Assembly (NCBI RefSeq): GCF_045679555.1
Contig: NC_092098.1
Span: 22,350,038 to 22,414,037, forward strand
Length of the DNA: 64,000 bases
Reading direction: 5' to 3'
From: Salvelinus alpinus
Lineage: Eukaryota; Chordata; Actinopteri; Salmoniformes; Salmonidae
Shown here: one piece after another, positions 1 through 34,950 of the stretch
How the letters are laid out: every line of letters starts with the position of its first letter
Numbering within the stretch: the first letter of the stretch is position 1
Translations under genes and position numbers: made by a program
The notes under the pieces: generated by a model
Database searches by the model: none
Told to the model about the DNA's origin: nothing
Seen by the model: only the letters and a program-made list of their open reading frames with translations

Positions 1-436
1 TTGTTATTGAATTGAAAAAAGCAGCTTGTTAGTCCTGATCCAACGTATAGTCCCCCTCTCTGCTGTCTTTGTCATGTTGTTTACATTGATATTGGGGAAA
101 CCGATTCTGTTAGGACGAATGCTGCCACAAGCCCCTATTTTCTTATTCAAGAGGTCTATGAAATGCATGGGACCAGTATAAAAATTGTCCACAAAGAGCT
201 TGTACCCACTGCCAAGTAAGGGAAAGACCATCAGCTCCATGACAGTGTCATAACTAAGGCCCTCCCCTGTGGGTGTGATCGCCTTGCCTTCATAGATTAA
301 AAAGTTCCATGTGTAGGCAGAGGCTGAGTCGGCTCGCACAAAGAGCTTGTAGCCCCATTTGGTTGGCTTATTTTTCATATAGTATTGCTTCGAGCCAATT
401 CAAGCCTTTGAGGCAACCATGCGCTCATCTATGTGA
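1..436 (-). pseudogene. piggyBac-type transposase fragment (partial)
   Basis: Reading the minus strand gives about 125 open residues with piggyBac DDE-domain character: [18 protein letters not shown], then VDNFYTGP and an IRPNRIGFP-like segment. This resembles the domesticated PGBD4 group and many free fish piggyBac copies. Upstream in the same frame, reading into 378-430, a DERMVASKA-like segment is interrupted by a stop. The C-terminal part runs off the window start. The N-terminal side ends abruptly at about 437, where the LINE 5' end begins, so the transposase was cut by that insertion. It is a broken transposon gene rather than a host gene. Confidence 0.8.
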
Positions 437-2676
437 ATCCAAGATGGCGTAGCAGTCGGACGTGTGTAATTGTCTTGTCCCGTCCAGTCCCGTGTTTATA
501 TCGTTTTCTTCATATATATTTCGTATATATTTTGATCTCACTTTCCATTTACGGACTGAATATACTCTCCTGCAACCCGCCTCACCCAATGTGGTACGGA
601 TCTGCTTTTTTTATACTTTAAAACCGGAACCCCTATCAGAAGCTAGCCAGCTAACTAGCTACTAGCTAGTTGTCAGTTAGCCACTGTTAGCGGTCATCAC
701 CGTTAACTCGGACATCAGCCAGCCTCATCCCGGTCAATTCCTGCCAGTCTGCACAACGCGATATCAATCCAGAGCATATCGGACTGCTTTTTCTCTACCA
801 CATCTCCGGATTCCTACCGCAAGCTCTGAACCTTTACTTCGGATCATCGCAGCTAGCTAGCTGCTATCTGAGTGGCTACTCCTGGCTAACGTCGCTGTCC
901 CAAAGCAAGCACCAGTTAGCCTTGAGCTAGCCTCGAGCTAGGCCCATCTCCCGGCTAGCCAAAGAGGTCCCCCAGCCAATTCTTGGGCTACAATACCTCT
1001 TTTGCCAATTGGCCTGGACCCTTTACTGCCGACATGGAGCCCTGCCGATCCATCACGACTGGTCGGCGAACGTAACCGTACGAGGTGGTTTCAACAGGCT
1101 CTTTCATTGCGACGTCACCGGATGCCGATCTGCTAACCCCGGCCCGCTAGCTGTCTGAATCGCCGTGTCTCCTGCTAGCCTAGAGTAGCAGCGACTACGG
1201 AATTGGCTCCCTGACTCATCTAGGGCTACTCTTTGGACCCTATGATCACTTGGCTACACATGCCACTCCCATTCCTCAGGCGCTCTCATTTGTTGACTTC
1301 TGTAACCGTAAAAGCCTTGGATTCATGCATTTTAACATTAGAAGCCCCCTCCCTAAGTTTGTTTTATTCACTGCTTTAGCACACTCTGCCAACTCTGATG
1401 TCCTAGCCGTGTCTGAATCATAGCTTAGGAAGGCCACCAAAAATCCTGAAATGTCCATCCCTAACGATAACATTTTCCGACAAGATAGAACTGCCAAAGG
1501 GGGGTGAGTTGCAGTCTCCTGCAAAGATAGTCTGCAGAGTTCTGTCATACTATTCAGGTCTGTGCCCAAACAATTCGAGCATCTACTTTTAAAAATCCAC
1601 CTTTCCAGAAACAAGTCTCTCACCGTTGCCGCTTGTTATAGACCCCCTTCAGCCCTCAGCTATGCCCTGGACACCATATGTGAATAGATTGCCCCCCATC
1701 CATCTTCAGAGTTCGTACTGTTTGGTGACATAAACTGGGATATGCTTAACATCCCAGCCGTCCTACAATCTAAGCTAGATGCCCTCAATCTCACACAAAT
1801 TATTAAGGAACCTACCAGGTACAACCCTAAATCCGTAACCATGGGCACCCTCTTAGATATCATCCTGACCAACTTGCCCTCTAAATACACCCATCACGCA
1901 CCACATTGCCTGCGTGCGTGATGGGTCTGCGGTCAAATGACCACCCCTCATCACTGTCAAACGCTCCCTAAAACACTTCAGCAAGCAGGCCTTTCTAATC
2001 GACCTTGCCCGGGTATCCTGGAAGGATATTGACCTCATCCCGTCAGTAGAGGATGCCTGGTTGCTCTTTAAAAGTGCTTTCCTCGCCATCTTAAATAAGC
2101 ATGCCCCATTCAAAAAATGTAGAACTAAGAACAGATATAGCCCTTGGTTCCCCCCAGACTTGACTGCCCTTGACCAGCACAAAAACATCCTGTGGCATTC
2201 TGCATTAGCATCGAATAGCCCCCGCGATATGCAACTTTTCAGGGAAGTCAGGAACCAATATACTCAGTCAGTTAGGAAAGCTAAGGCCAGCTTTTTCGAA
2301 CAGAAATTTGCATCCTGTAGCACTAATTCCCAAAAGTTTTGGGACACAAAAGTCCATGGAGAATAAGAGCACCTTCTCCCAGTTGCTCACTGCACTTAGG
2401 TTAGGAAACACTGTCACCACCGATAATCAATAATTTCAATAAGCATTTTTTCTACGGCTGGCCAAGCTTTCCACCTGGCTACCTCTACCCCGGCCAACAG
2501 CTTAGCACCCCATGCAGCAACTTGCCCAAGTCCCCTCTCGCTTCTCCTTCACACAAATGCAGACAGCTAGCTGATGTTCTAAAAGAGCTGCAAAATCTGG
2601 ACCCCTACATATCAGCTGGGCTAGACAATCTGGACCCTCTTTCTAAAATTATCAGCCAAAATGGTTGAAACCCATT
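437..2676 (+). mobile_element. L2/CR1-clade LINE, copy 1 (truncated)
   Basis: The 5' end is recognisable (CCAAGATGGCGTAGCAGTCG near 438) and is followed by a GCTAGC-rich 5' UTR. From 1270 the sequence parallels the longer copy at 5357-10140: an AP-endonuclease-like start (FMHxNIRS) and then the linker that includes NKHAPFKKCRTKNRYSPWF (2061-2366). The frame is broken by stops and frameshifts throughout. About 400 bp around the start of ORF2 is missing compared with copy 2. The element stops at about 2676, before the reverse transcriptase, where a SINE-like piece begins. Non-functional. Confidence 0.85.
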
Positions 2677-2765
2677 TACATTTACATTTAAGTCATTTAG
2701 CAGACGCTCTTATCCAGAGCGACTTACAAATTGGTGCATTCACCTTATGATATCCAGTGGAACAA
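2677..2765 (-). repeat. SINE fragment with fish V-type core
   Basis: Contains CATTTACATTTAAGTCATTT followed by AGCAGACGCTCTTATCCAGA. The same core occurs at 46951-47112, where it is joined to a tRNA-like head. This core recurs in fish V-SINE-type elements. No tRNA head is visible here. A poly-G run follows at about 2798-2811. Confidence 0.6.
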
Positions 2766-3489
2766 CCACTTTACAATAGTACATCTAACTCTTTTAAGGG
2801 GGGGGGGGGGGTTAGAGGGATTACTTTATCCTATCCTAGGTATTCCTTAAAGCGGTGGGGTTTCAGGTGTCTCCGGAAGGTGGTGATTGACTCCGCTGAC
2901 CTGGCGTCGTGAGGGAGTTTGTTCCACCTTTCTTTTGATCACATTGTATGAGTTGTCTTTTTCCCACAGCAGGTGATTAGCGGAGAGGAGCAGCAAGGAG
3001 GTAGATGTCAGTCATTCGAGAGGTCCCCGGTCCAAATGGTGCACTGAAGGAAAGTTCCAGTTCCTTTTGACTCTAGTTCTGGGGTGTGTTTAGCAATTAG
3101 TTTGGGGAGGGAAGAGGTGATAAGGAATTGGCAACAGCTGTCTCAATATCACTTTAGTCCATGCCAATCTTTGGAATCACATCACAACATACAGTACAAG
3201 CAAGCAAAATAGTCCATGTGTTTCAATTTGATTTCACACGTGAGAATGTAAGGAATTAAGTGAAAGGCACTCGTTGTAAACAACACACAGCACACGTGAT
3301 TAAAAGCCACTCATAATAGACATGATGTCAAATAATAAGACATGCTGAAACGTAATATAAAGAGAATGGCAGTCTCTAGTTTAGTAAGTGTTTTGTGTGT
3401 ATCTCTGTGTGGCTGAGTGCGAGTGTGTGAGTGTGTGGAGGGTGCTGGATGCTCTGCAGGGGTCTGCCATGTCCATCCAGCCGTGTCTG
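2766..3489. other. no assignable feature
   Basis: About 700 bp of unique-looking sequence between the truncated LINE and the AT-rich repeat. Apart from a 14-base G run near 2798 and short GT-rich patches around 3395-3440, no ORF, RNA gene or repeat is recognised. Confidence 0.4.
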
Positions 3490-4235
3490 TGCACTGTAAC
3501 GGAAAACTGTAATTTATACGGTAATTTTCGGTATTATCAACACTAAAATATTCAGAAATGTTTTACTGAAGCATACTGGGCGGGGAAAGATTTGTTCTAT
3601 TTGTTCTATGTAATTTCATCCCACAGAATTCAGAACCATACCGTGTCTTTGGTGCGCCAAAGAGCGTTTGACCACTAGTGGTTGCATGGTATTGTTGTTT
3701 TGGATCATTAACATATTTTGACATGTGCCTTGTAAGAGGCTATATTTGTTTCACCAGTGAGTGAGAATTCTGTACGAGTTTAACTGGTATGTGGTAGTAG
3801 TGCCCCATCAATTTATAATGTATAAGGGACAGATTGGAGTGGGAGCAAGTCTCTTTTAGTCTGTTTTGCCCTGCCAGTTTGGAAGGCTTTGTTAAGATCT
3901 CTAGAAATACAAGTCATTTAAAACACCAAATATTCATTAATATGCTGTAATGTGTAAACACTATACCTAGCAGCCAACCAGCTTGCAACAATGCCTTGTA
4001 ATTACAAAGAAATACTGTGAAGTACAATCCCATTCCATAAATGAATTTAAATAATTCATCCATTCATTCCTTCATTTCAGTTACGGTACCATTTACTTTT
4101 TTTTTACAGTATAATACAGTCGACTTTACGGTATTGTACTGTGTGTCATTAAACAGTACTTGCTTTGATACTGTATTTAGATTACAGTAGGTGTACTACA
4201 ATATGAAAAACAGAATTTTACTTGCCACTGAGCTG
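3490..4235. repeat. AT-rich interspersed repeat with TACGGTA/TACAGTA edges
   Basis: Both edges carry related motifs: TTATACGGTAATTTTCGGT near 3516, and a cluster of TACGGTA, TACAGTATAATACAG and TTTACGGTATTGTACTG at 4081-4190. The interior has no open frame. The mirrored edge motifs suggest a non-autonomous element, but no clean target-site duplication is visible. I believe this is a dispersed salmonid repeat; a genome self-search would settle it. Confidence 0.4.
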
Positions 4236-4470
4236 CCTGTAAATTACTATCAAATTCACAGCAAACACTTTACAGTGTGAGTAGAACACCAGTGTGAGTC
4301 TATCTTGACTGCTGCTGTGTAAGCTAATATCTGTTCTCCCTTTCTGGATCTGAAACTGGGGGAAAGGTCCCAGAGTTACTGATGGCTTCACTGAGCCTGT
4401 GTGTGTGTTTGTGTTACTAATTCCCCTCCTCACTCACTCCCCTAAATCGCAGCAGTGTGTTCTGGATAGA

Positions 4471-4631
4471 GTTGCAAAATTCCGGGAACTTTCAATAAAT
4501 TCCCTGGTTTTTCCGAAATGCCGGTTGGAGGATTCTCAGAATCAGAAGGGAATAAGCAAGAAATTCAGAATCTTTCAAGCAGTACTTCTGGAAAACCAGA
4601 GAATTTATTAAAAGTTCCTGGAATGTTGAAA
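4471..4631. mobile_element. short MITE with long inverted repeats
   Basis: The left arm starts GTTGCAAAATTCCGGGAACT and runs through TCAATAAATTCCCTGG to about 4535. The right arm mirrors it (CCAGAGAATTTATTAAAAGT, then TCCTGGAATGTTGAAAC) and ends near 4631. The arms are about 60 bp and nearly fill the element, so it could fold into one hairpin. There is no coding capacity. The superfamily is not determined. Confidence 0.7.
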
Positions 4632-5356
4632 CCGTGGTTCTGGATTATCTAAGCAGCAGCGTTGTTGGAGTCAGCCAGCATACACACACACTCAAACACA
4701 CAGATAATTCAAGCAGGATGTCTGTCTCTGGTATGACATGAATTGGGCCTCTTTGCTCCTTGCCTCTGCAGGACATGGCAGAATTCTCTGGTGTTAAGTC
4801 AGATATTGTGAGATTAAGGTGCATATCACAAAATCTTAGGTAGGTCTGGACAGGTCCCAGTTGAGCAACTCCACACAGTACATCAGCAAGAGACGGTTGC
4901 TCTCCTGGCATGACTCATTTACACAAACTATGAGGCCTGAACATGTCTGTCTGCTGATAGAGTTTATTAACCTGGTGTTTCATCACTCATGATGGCAGTT
5001 AGAAAATCTTGGCTCAGTTATCACAACATCCTCTCTAACTCCTCTCTGAGAGAACAATACTCTCTTCCATGTCACAAGGGTTCACATTAGTTTATAACAT
5101 GCATGATTTCTTCCCTGTTTGGAAAGGAACTTTAAACTCACAATAGACGCGATAAAGAGGTCAATTGAACTCGACCAAAACAATGTAATTACCATGGAAA
5201 CGTGTGGGGGAAAGATCCCGTGTCTCCTCATTGCCCCACAGCAAAATGATCCTACATTTAGGCTATTGTTTATATGTGTATTTCACACTATGTTGAGGTC
5301 AAAATCAGAGTATAATGCTTGTAGAAAGTATTATTTACCTCAAATCTGAAATCCAC
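4632..5356. other. no assignable feature
   Basis: Intergenic sequence. Short ORFs on both strands here resemble no family I recognise and lack splice context. No repeat structure is visible before the LINE begins. Confidence 0.4.
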
Positions 5357-5360
5357 AATA

Positions 5361-5465
5361 GAAGCTAGCCAGAAGCTATCCAGAAGCTAACCAGAAGCTA
5401 ACCAGAAGCTAATCAGAAGCTAACCAGGAGCTAGCCAGAAGCTAACCAGAAGCTAGCCAGTTTAC
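5361..5465 (+). repeat. 12-bp minisatellite in LINE 5' UTR
   Basis: About nine tandem copies of an AGAAGCTAACC-type unit (variants CTAGCC, CTATCC, CTAATC). Copy 1 has only one or two such units near 638, so the array length differs between copies. Tandem units in LINE 5' UTRs can act as promoter modules; that role is inferred here. Confidence 0.75.
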
Positions 5466-6480
5466 TGGCTAGCGTTAGTATTCAGCTAACCACGGTTTGT
5501 GGTCATCAGCTATCCTTTAGCTCGAAAAGCTATCGCCAGTTTTGTACAACGCGACTCAGACCAGAACATACCGGACCTATTTTCTCTCCATATCCCCGGA
5601 TTTCTACCGCAAGCTATGGACATTTACACCTGGATCTTGCAGCTAGCTGCTATCCGTGTGACTATTGGCTAACGTCGATCCCGGAGCAAACATCAATTAT
5701 TCCGGAGCTAGCCAGCTGAAGAGTTCCATCAGCCACTCCTGGGCTACAATCACCTATCCGGACCCGTTTTACTGCCGATGCGGAGCCCCACCGGGCCTTC
5801 ATGACTGGACCACCGACGTTATCTGCCCGAGGGAGTTATCCAACTGGCCTCTCCGTCGCGAAGTTACCTGAACGCCCATCTGCGGCCCGCTAATCGTTAG
5901 CTGTCTTATCGGCTGCTATCTGAATAGGTCTATCGGACAATTTTTTCTTGGGTCACTATAACTATATCTATTTTGCCAATTGGATTGATCCCCTCTACCA
6001 CACGGAACCCCATTAATCTACCGACGGAAACGCACGAGGTGGCTAAAAACAGACCTCCATCCTTTGCTAGCTTGCTACCGATGGCCCGGCTAGCTGTCTG
6101 AATCGCCGTTACCCCAACCAACCTCACTATTCACTGGACCCTTATGATCACTCGACTAAGCATGCCTCTCCTTAATGTCAATATGCCTTGTCCATTGCTG
6201 TTCTGGTTAGTGTTTATTGGCTTATTTCACTGTAGAGCCTCTAGCACTGCTCATTATACCTTATCCAACCTTTCAGTTCCACCACCCACACATGCGATGA
6301 CATCACCTGGTTTCAATGTTTCTAGAGACAATATCTCTCTTACCATCACTCAATACCTAGGTTTACCTCCACTGTATTCACATCCTAACATACCTTTGTC
6401 TGTACATTATACCTTGAAGCTATTTTATCACCCCCAGAAACCTCCTTTTACTCTCTGTTCCGGGCGTTCCAATTCTCATA

Positions 6481-7160
6481 GCTTTTAGCCGTACCCTTAT
6501 CCTACTCCTCCTCTCTTCCTCTGGTGATGTAGAGGTGGATCCAGGCCCTGCAGTGCCTAGCTCCACTCCTGTTCCCCAGGCACTCTCTTTTGATGACTTC
6601 TGTAACCGTAATAGCCTTGGTTTCATGCATGTTAACATTAGAAGCCTCCTCCCTAAGTTTGTTTTATTCACTGCTTTAGCACACTCTGCCAACCCGGATG
6701 TTCTAGCCGTGTCTGAATCCTGGCTTAGGAAGACCACCAAAAATTCTGAAATCTCCATCCCTAACTACAACATTTTCAGACAAGATAGAACAGCCAAAGG
6801 GGGCGGTGTTGCAATCTACTGCAAAGATAGCCTGCAGAGTTCTGTCCTACTATCCAGGTCTGTACCCAAACAATTTGAACTTCTACTTTAAAAAATACAC
6901 CTCTCTAAAAACAAGTCTCTCACCGTTGCCGCCTGCTATAGACCACCCTCTGCCCCCAGCTGTGCTCTGGACACCATATGTGAACTGATTGCCCCCCATC
7001 TATCTTCAGAGCTCGTGCTGCTAAGCGACCTAAACTGGAACATGCTTAACACCCCAGCCATTCTACAATCTAAGCTTGATGCCCTCAATCTCACACAAAT
7101 TATCAATGAACCTACCAGGTACAACCCCAAAGCCGTAAACACGGCACCCTCATAGATATC
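6481..7160 (+). pseudogene. LINE ORF2 N-terminus and AP endonuclease (broken)
   Basis: The frame opening at 6481 encodes a hydrophobic stretch (ILLLLSSSGD), a 2A-like DVEVDPGP motif, then the endonuclease start FMHVNIRSLLPK, AVSESWL and the RTAKGGGVAIYCKDS motif typical of CR1/L2-clade nucleases. A stop at 6889-6891 breaks it. The continuation (LDTICELIAPHLSSE-like, about 6950-7160) lies in another frame. The nuclease would nick target DNA for target-primed reverse transcription; this copy cannot make it. Confidence 0.8.
6523..6549 (+). other. 2A-like ribosome-skipping motif (degenerate)
   Basis: Codons 6523-6549 read GDVEVDPGP, in frame with the endonuclease and preceded by a leucine-rich stretch. 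The 2A consensus is D(V/I)ExNPGP, and 2A-like sequences are known at the start of ORF2 in several APE-type LINEs. Here the key Asn is Asp, so skipping activity is doubtful in this copy. Confidence 0.6.
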
Positions 7161-7172
7161 ATCCTAACCAAC

Positions 7173-9281
7173 TTGCCCTCTAAATACACCTCTGCTGTTT
7201 TCAACCAAGATCTCAGTGATCACTGCCTCATTGCCTGCATCAGTAATGGGTCAGCGGTCAAACGACCTCCACTCATCACTGTCAAACGTTCCCTGAAACA
7301 CTTCAGCAAGCAGGCCTTTCTAATCGACCTGGCCGGGGTATCCTGGAAGGATATTGATCTCATCTCGTCAGTAGAGGATGCCTGGTTATTTTTTAAAAAT
7401 GCCTTCCTCACCATCTTAAATAAGCATGCCCCATTCAAGAAATGTAGAACCAGGAACAGATATAGCCCTTGGTTCTCTCCAGACCTGACTGCCCTTAACC
7501 AACACAAAAACATCCTATGGCGTTCTGCATTAGCATCGAACAGCCCCCGTGATATGCAACTTTTCAGGGAAGCTAGAAACCAATATACACAGGCAGTTAG
7601 AAAAGCTAAGGCTAGCTTTTTCAAGCAAAAATGTTCTTCCTGCAACACAAACTCAAAAAAGTTTTGGGACACTGTAAAGGCCAATGAGAATAAGAGCACC
7701 TTCTCCCAGCTGCCCACTGCACTGAGGATAGGAAACACTGTCACCACCGATAAATCCACTATAATTGAGAATTTCAATAAGCATTTTTCTACGGCTGGCC
7801 ATGCTTTCCACCTGGCTACCCCTACCCCGGTCAACAGCACTGCACCCCCCACAGCAACTCACCCAAGCCTTCCCCATTTCTCCTTCTCCCAAATCCAGTC
7901 AGCTGATGTTCTGAAAGAGCTGCAAAATCTAGACCCCTACAAATCAGCCGGGCTAGACAATCTGGACCCTTTCTTTCTAAAATTATCTGCCGAAATTGTT
8001 GCAACCCCTATTACTAGCCTGTTCAACCTCTCTTTCATGTCGTCTGAGATTCCCAAAGATTGGAAATCAGCTGCGGTCATACCCCTCTTCAAAGGGGGGG
8101 GACACTCTTGACCCAAACTGCTACAGACCTATATCTATACCTTCTCCGCTATGCAATCTGGTTTCAGAGCTGGTCATGGGTTCACCTCAGCCATGCTCAA
8201 GGTCCTAAACGATATCTTAACCGCCATCGATAAGAAACAATACTGTGCAGCCGTCTTCATTGACCTGGCCAAGGCTTTCGACTCTGTCAATCACCACATC
8301 CTCATCGGCAGACTTGATAGCCTTTGTTTCTCAAATGATTGCCTCGCCTGGTTCACCAACTACTTCTCTGATAGAGTTCAGTGTGTCAAATCGGAGGGCC
8401 TGTTGTCCGGGCCTCTGGCAGTCTCTATGGGGGTGCCACAGGGTTCAGTTCTTGGGCCGACTCTCTTCTCTGTATACATCAATGATGTTGTTCTTGCTTC
8501 TGGTGAGTCTCTGATCCACCTCTACGCAGACGACACCATTCTGTATACTTCTGGCCCTTCTTTGGACACTGTATTAACAACCCTCCAGACGAGCTTCAAT
8601 GCCATACAACTCTCCTTCCGTGGCCTCCAATTGCTCTTAAATACAAGTAAAACTAAATGAATGTTCTTCAACCGATCGCTGCCTGCACCTGCCCGCCCGT
8701 CCAACATCTCTACTCTGGACGGTTCTGACTTAGAATATGTGGACAACTACAAATACCTAGGTGACTGGTTTGACTGCAAACTCTCCTTCCAGACTCACAT
8801 CAAACATCTCAAATCCAAAGTTAAAGCTACAATTGGCTTCCTATTTCGCAACAAAGCATCCTTCAATCATGCTGCCAAACATACCCTTGTAGAACTGACC
8901 ATCCTACCGATCCTCGACTTCGGCGATGTCATTTACAAAATAGCCTCCAATACCCTACTCAATAAATTGGATGCAGTCTATCACAGTGCCATCCGTTTTG
9001 TCACCAAAGCCCCATATACTACCCACCACTGCGACCTGTACGCTCTCGTTGGCTGGCCCTCGCTTCATACTCGTCGCCAAACCCACTGGCTCCAGGTCAT
9101 CTACAAGACCCTGCTAGGTAAAGTCCCCCCTTATCTCAGCTCGCTGGTCACCATAGCAGCTGTAGCACGCACTCCAGCAGGTATATCTCTCTGGTCATCC
9201 CCAAAACAAATTATTCCTTTGGCCGCCTCTCCTTCCAGTTCTCTGCTGCCAATGACTGGAACGAACAAAAAAAATCTCTGA
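7173..9281 (+). pseudogene. LINE reverse transcriptase region (broken)
   Basis: Three open segments follow each other. 7173-8111 is the linker plus the start of the RT palm (KSAGLDNLDPFFLK, IPKDWKSAAVIPLFKGG), ending in a frameshift in a G run at about 8094-8101. 8151-8660 carries the catalytic blocks FIDLAKAFDSVNH, GVPQGSVLGPTLF and LYADDT, ending in TGA. 8661-9281 carries KYLGDWFD and the C-terminal LINE domain with HxxxxALVGWPSLHTRR. Motif order and sequence fit the L2/CR1 clade. Catalytic aspartates are present, but the frame is interrupted at least twice. Confidence 0.88.
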
Positions 9282-9478
9282 AACTGGAAACACTGATCTC
9301 CCTCACTAGCTTTAAGCACCAGCTGTCAGAGCAGCTCACAGATTACTGCACCTGTACATAGCCCATCTATAATTTAGCCCAAACAACTACCTCTCCCCTA
9401 CTGTATTTATTTATTTTGCTACTTTGCACCCCATTATTTCTATCTCTACTTTGCACATTCTTCCACTGCAAATCTACC

Positions 9479-9861
9479 TGTCACGTTCGTCGTATGAATC
9501 GGACCAAGGCGCAGCGTGGTATGCGTACATTCTTTATTATAATAAGAATGAACACTGAACAAACTAACCAAAATAACAAAATGACACTATAGCTATACAA
9601 AACGAGTGCTGACAGGAAACTACACACCAAAGGGAAAATGGCTACCTAAATATGATCCCCAATCAGAGACAATGATAAACAGCTGCCTCTGATTGGGAAC
9701 CATATCAGGCCACCATAGACATACAAATCACCTAGACCTACAAAAACCCTAGACATACAAAAACCCCTAGACAATACAAAAACTAACGTACCCACCCTAG
9801 TCACACCCTGACCTAACCAAAAAATTAAGAAAACAGAGATATCTCAGGTCAGGGCGTGACA
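9479..9861 (-). mobile_element. solo LTR, TGTCACG family, TSD CTACC
   Basis: 383 bp bounded by TGTCACGTTC and AGGGCGTGACA and flanked by CTACC at 9474-9478 and 9862-9866. It interrupts the LINE 3' UTR. Relatives are at 51610, 61381 and, in opposite orientation, 63860. Strand is assigned from the polyadenylation-bearing relative at 51610. No internal retroelement sequence remains, so it is a solo LTR left by LTR-LTR recombination. Confidence 0.88.
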
Positions 9862-10140
9862 CTACCAATTCTGTGTTTTACTTGCTATATTGTATTTACT
9901 TCGCCACCACGGCCTTTTTTTTGCCTTTACCTACCTTATCTCACCTCATTTGCTCACATTGTATATAGACTTATTTTTGTACTGTATTATTGATTGTATG
10001 TTTGTTTTATTCCATGTGTAACTCTGTGTTGTTGTATGTGTTGAACTGCTTTGCTTTATCTTGGCCAGGTCGCAATTGTAAATGAGAACTTGTTCTCAAC
10101 TTGCCTACCTGGTTAAATAAAGGTGAAATAAATAAATAAA

Positions 10141-10854
10141 AGTATGGATGTCAACCCCAACACATGTTCATATCTTCATTGGTACCAATCAAATGCATTA
10201 CAGTTAAAAACGACTTTGACTACCATCAACGATTTCTGTATGCTAACCAGCTTATACAAATAGCAGTTAGCATTTATCAGTCACTTCTTCTAAACCTGAA
10301 AAGGTTTGCAACGAAAACAGCCAAATATATCAAAATCGGACTTAAGTAACAACATTGTGGGTCTGTTACAATACATCAATCATGACAGATTTGACGAATA
10401 TCCACTTTGTTAGATCAGATTTGTTGAATGTGCACCAATCTGGTCAATGGAACATCTGCATTACCACATCTATGCTTGCCTACCATAACTCATTATATGA
10501 CAAGAGCAATGGAGAAACAGATGCATTGTGCATAAATGTCCATCAAATAAAAATCCCACTGACAAGAATTGCAAGAATACTGTAAACTGTACGTAAAAAT
10601 ATTTACATTATGTTTCACATGATAAGATTCAAAGCATTATATCTTATTGGAGTTGTATAAATGTAAGGCACTTGCTTACTGAATCTATAATGATCCTTTT
10701 CTTTGAAAGCATAAATTCACAATTTTATATTGTTTACAAAGGCCAAGAAAGCATTTTAAAAAACAAAGAAAAATATATGGTATATACATGTTTTCTAAAA
10801 ACAACCAACACCTGAAGAGTATTAGCTTAGTGGGAGTTTGGTTTTCTAATGCTG
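10141..10854. other. intergenic, no assignable feature
   Basis: AT-rich sequence between the LINE tail and a SINE tail. Small ORFs at 10164-10349 and 10355-10585 have no recognisable domains. The slco2b1 3' UTR could extend into this area, but no clear polyadenylation signal on the minus strand was found. Confidence 0.35.
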
Positions 10855-11030
10855 TCTTTGGCCTGATTGCTTTGGTCTGGTGGCTCGAGTCGACAAGGTG
10901 AAAATTCTGTCAATGTGCCCTTGAGAAAGGCACCCAAATTTGCTCCAGGGACGCCGTACTACGATGGCTGAGCCTGTAAAACAACAACATTTCACTGCAC
11001 CTAATCGGTGGATGTGACAATAAAATTCTA
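10855..11030 (+). repeat. tRNA-type SINE, 5'-truncated
   Basis: Includes GTCGACAAGGTGAAAATTCT, CCTTGAGAAAGGCACC and CCAGGGACGCCGTACTAC, ending CACTGCACCTAATCGGTGGA and TGTGACAATAAAA. This is the body and tail of a salmonid SINE; the tRNA head is missing. Confidence 0.6.
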
Positions 11031-11471
11031 ATATAAAAAAACGTCTAGAGATCTAGGATCAGTTTATAGCAGCTTACCCTCCCCATGTCCTAACCTTAAG
11101 CATAAGAAAGATGGACAAAGATCTGACCCTGTATCAGTGGAAAGGGGACCCCTCAGACTGGTTCCAGAGAATGACACGCTATGTTACCATGGCTCAGATA
11201 CAGCACTGGCAGTTTGGGAGCAGTAATAGTGTAGAGATATTTAAACACTCCTCATTGGCCAACGGGAGGAGAGAGAGAAACAGGTCCTCCCATGGACAAA
11301 ATAGAGGACACAAAGTAAGAGATGGACTCTCACTGAGAAAGATGCCCACGGACCGCTTCTCATCTCTGTAGTCTTCTTCATGATTCTCTAGAGAATTAGA
11401 TTGATACATTTTTCTTCTCTGTCTACCCAGCTTGCAATTCAGTTCAATTATCTTTCTCTCTCAGTCCTCTC

Positions 11472-34948
<23,477 letters not shown>

Positions 34949-34950
34949 AT

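Larger units (their letters stand above)
5357..10140 (+). mobile_element. L2/CR1-clade LINE, copy 2 (near full length, dead)
   Basis: The order is: 5' UTR with a 12-bp minisatellite; a long leader; ORF2 with AP endonuclease (about 6481-7160), linker (7173-8111), reverse transcriptase (8151-8660) and C-terminal region (8661-9281); then a 3' UTR ending in CCTGGTTAAATAAAGGTGAA and a short AAAT tail at about 10140. The same 3' tail type is shared by SINE and LINE ends elsewhere in this window. Several stops and frameshifts inactivate it. A solo LTR sits inside the 3' UTR at 9479-9861. It lies in the same orientation as copy 1 and covers what copy 1 lost. Confidence 0.88.

Noticed and set aside
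7220-7852. 210-codon ORF on the minus strand
   Set aside because: Antisense shadow of the LINE linker/RT region, whose plus-strand reading has clear family motifs.
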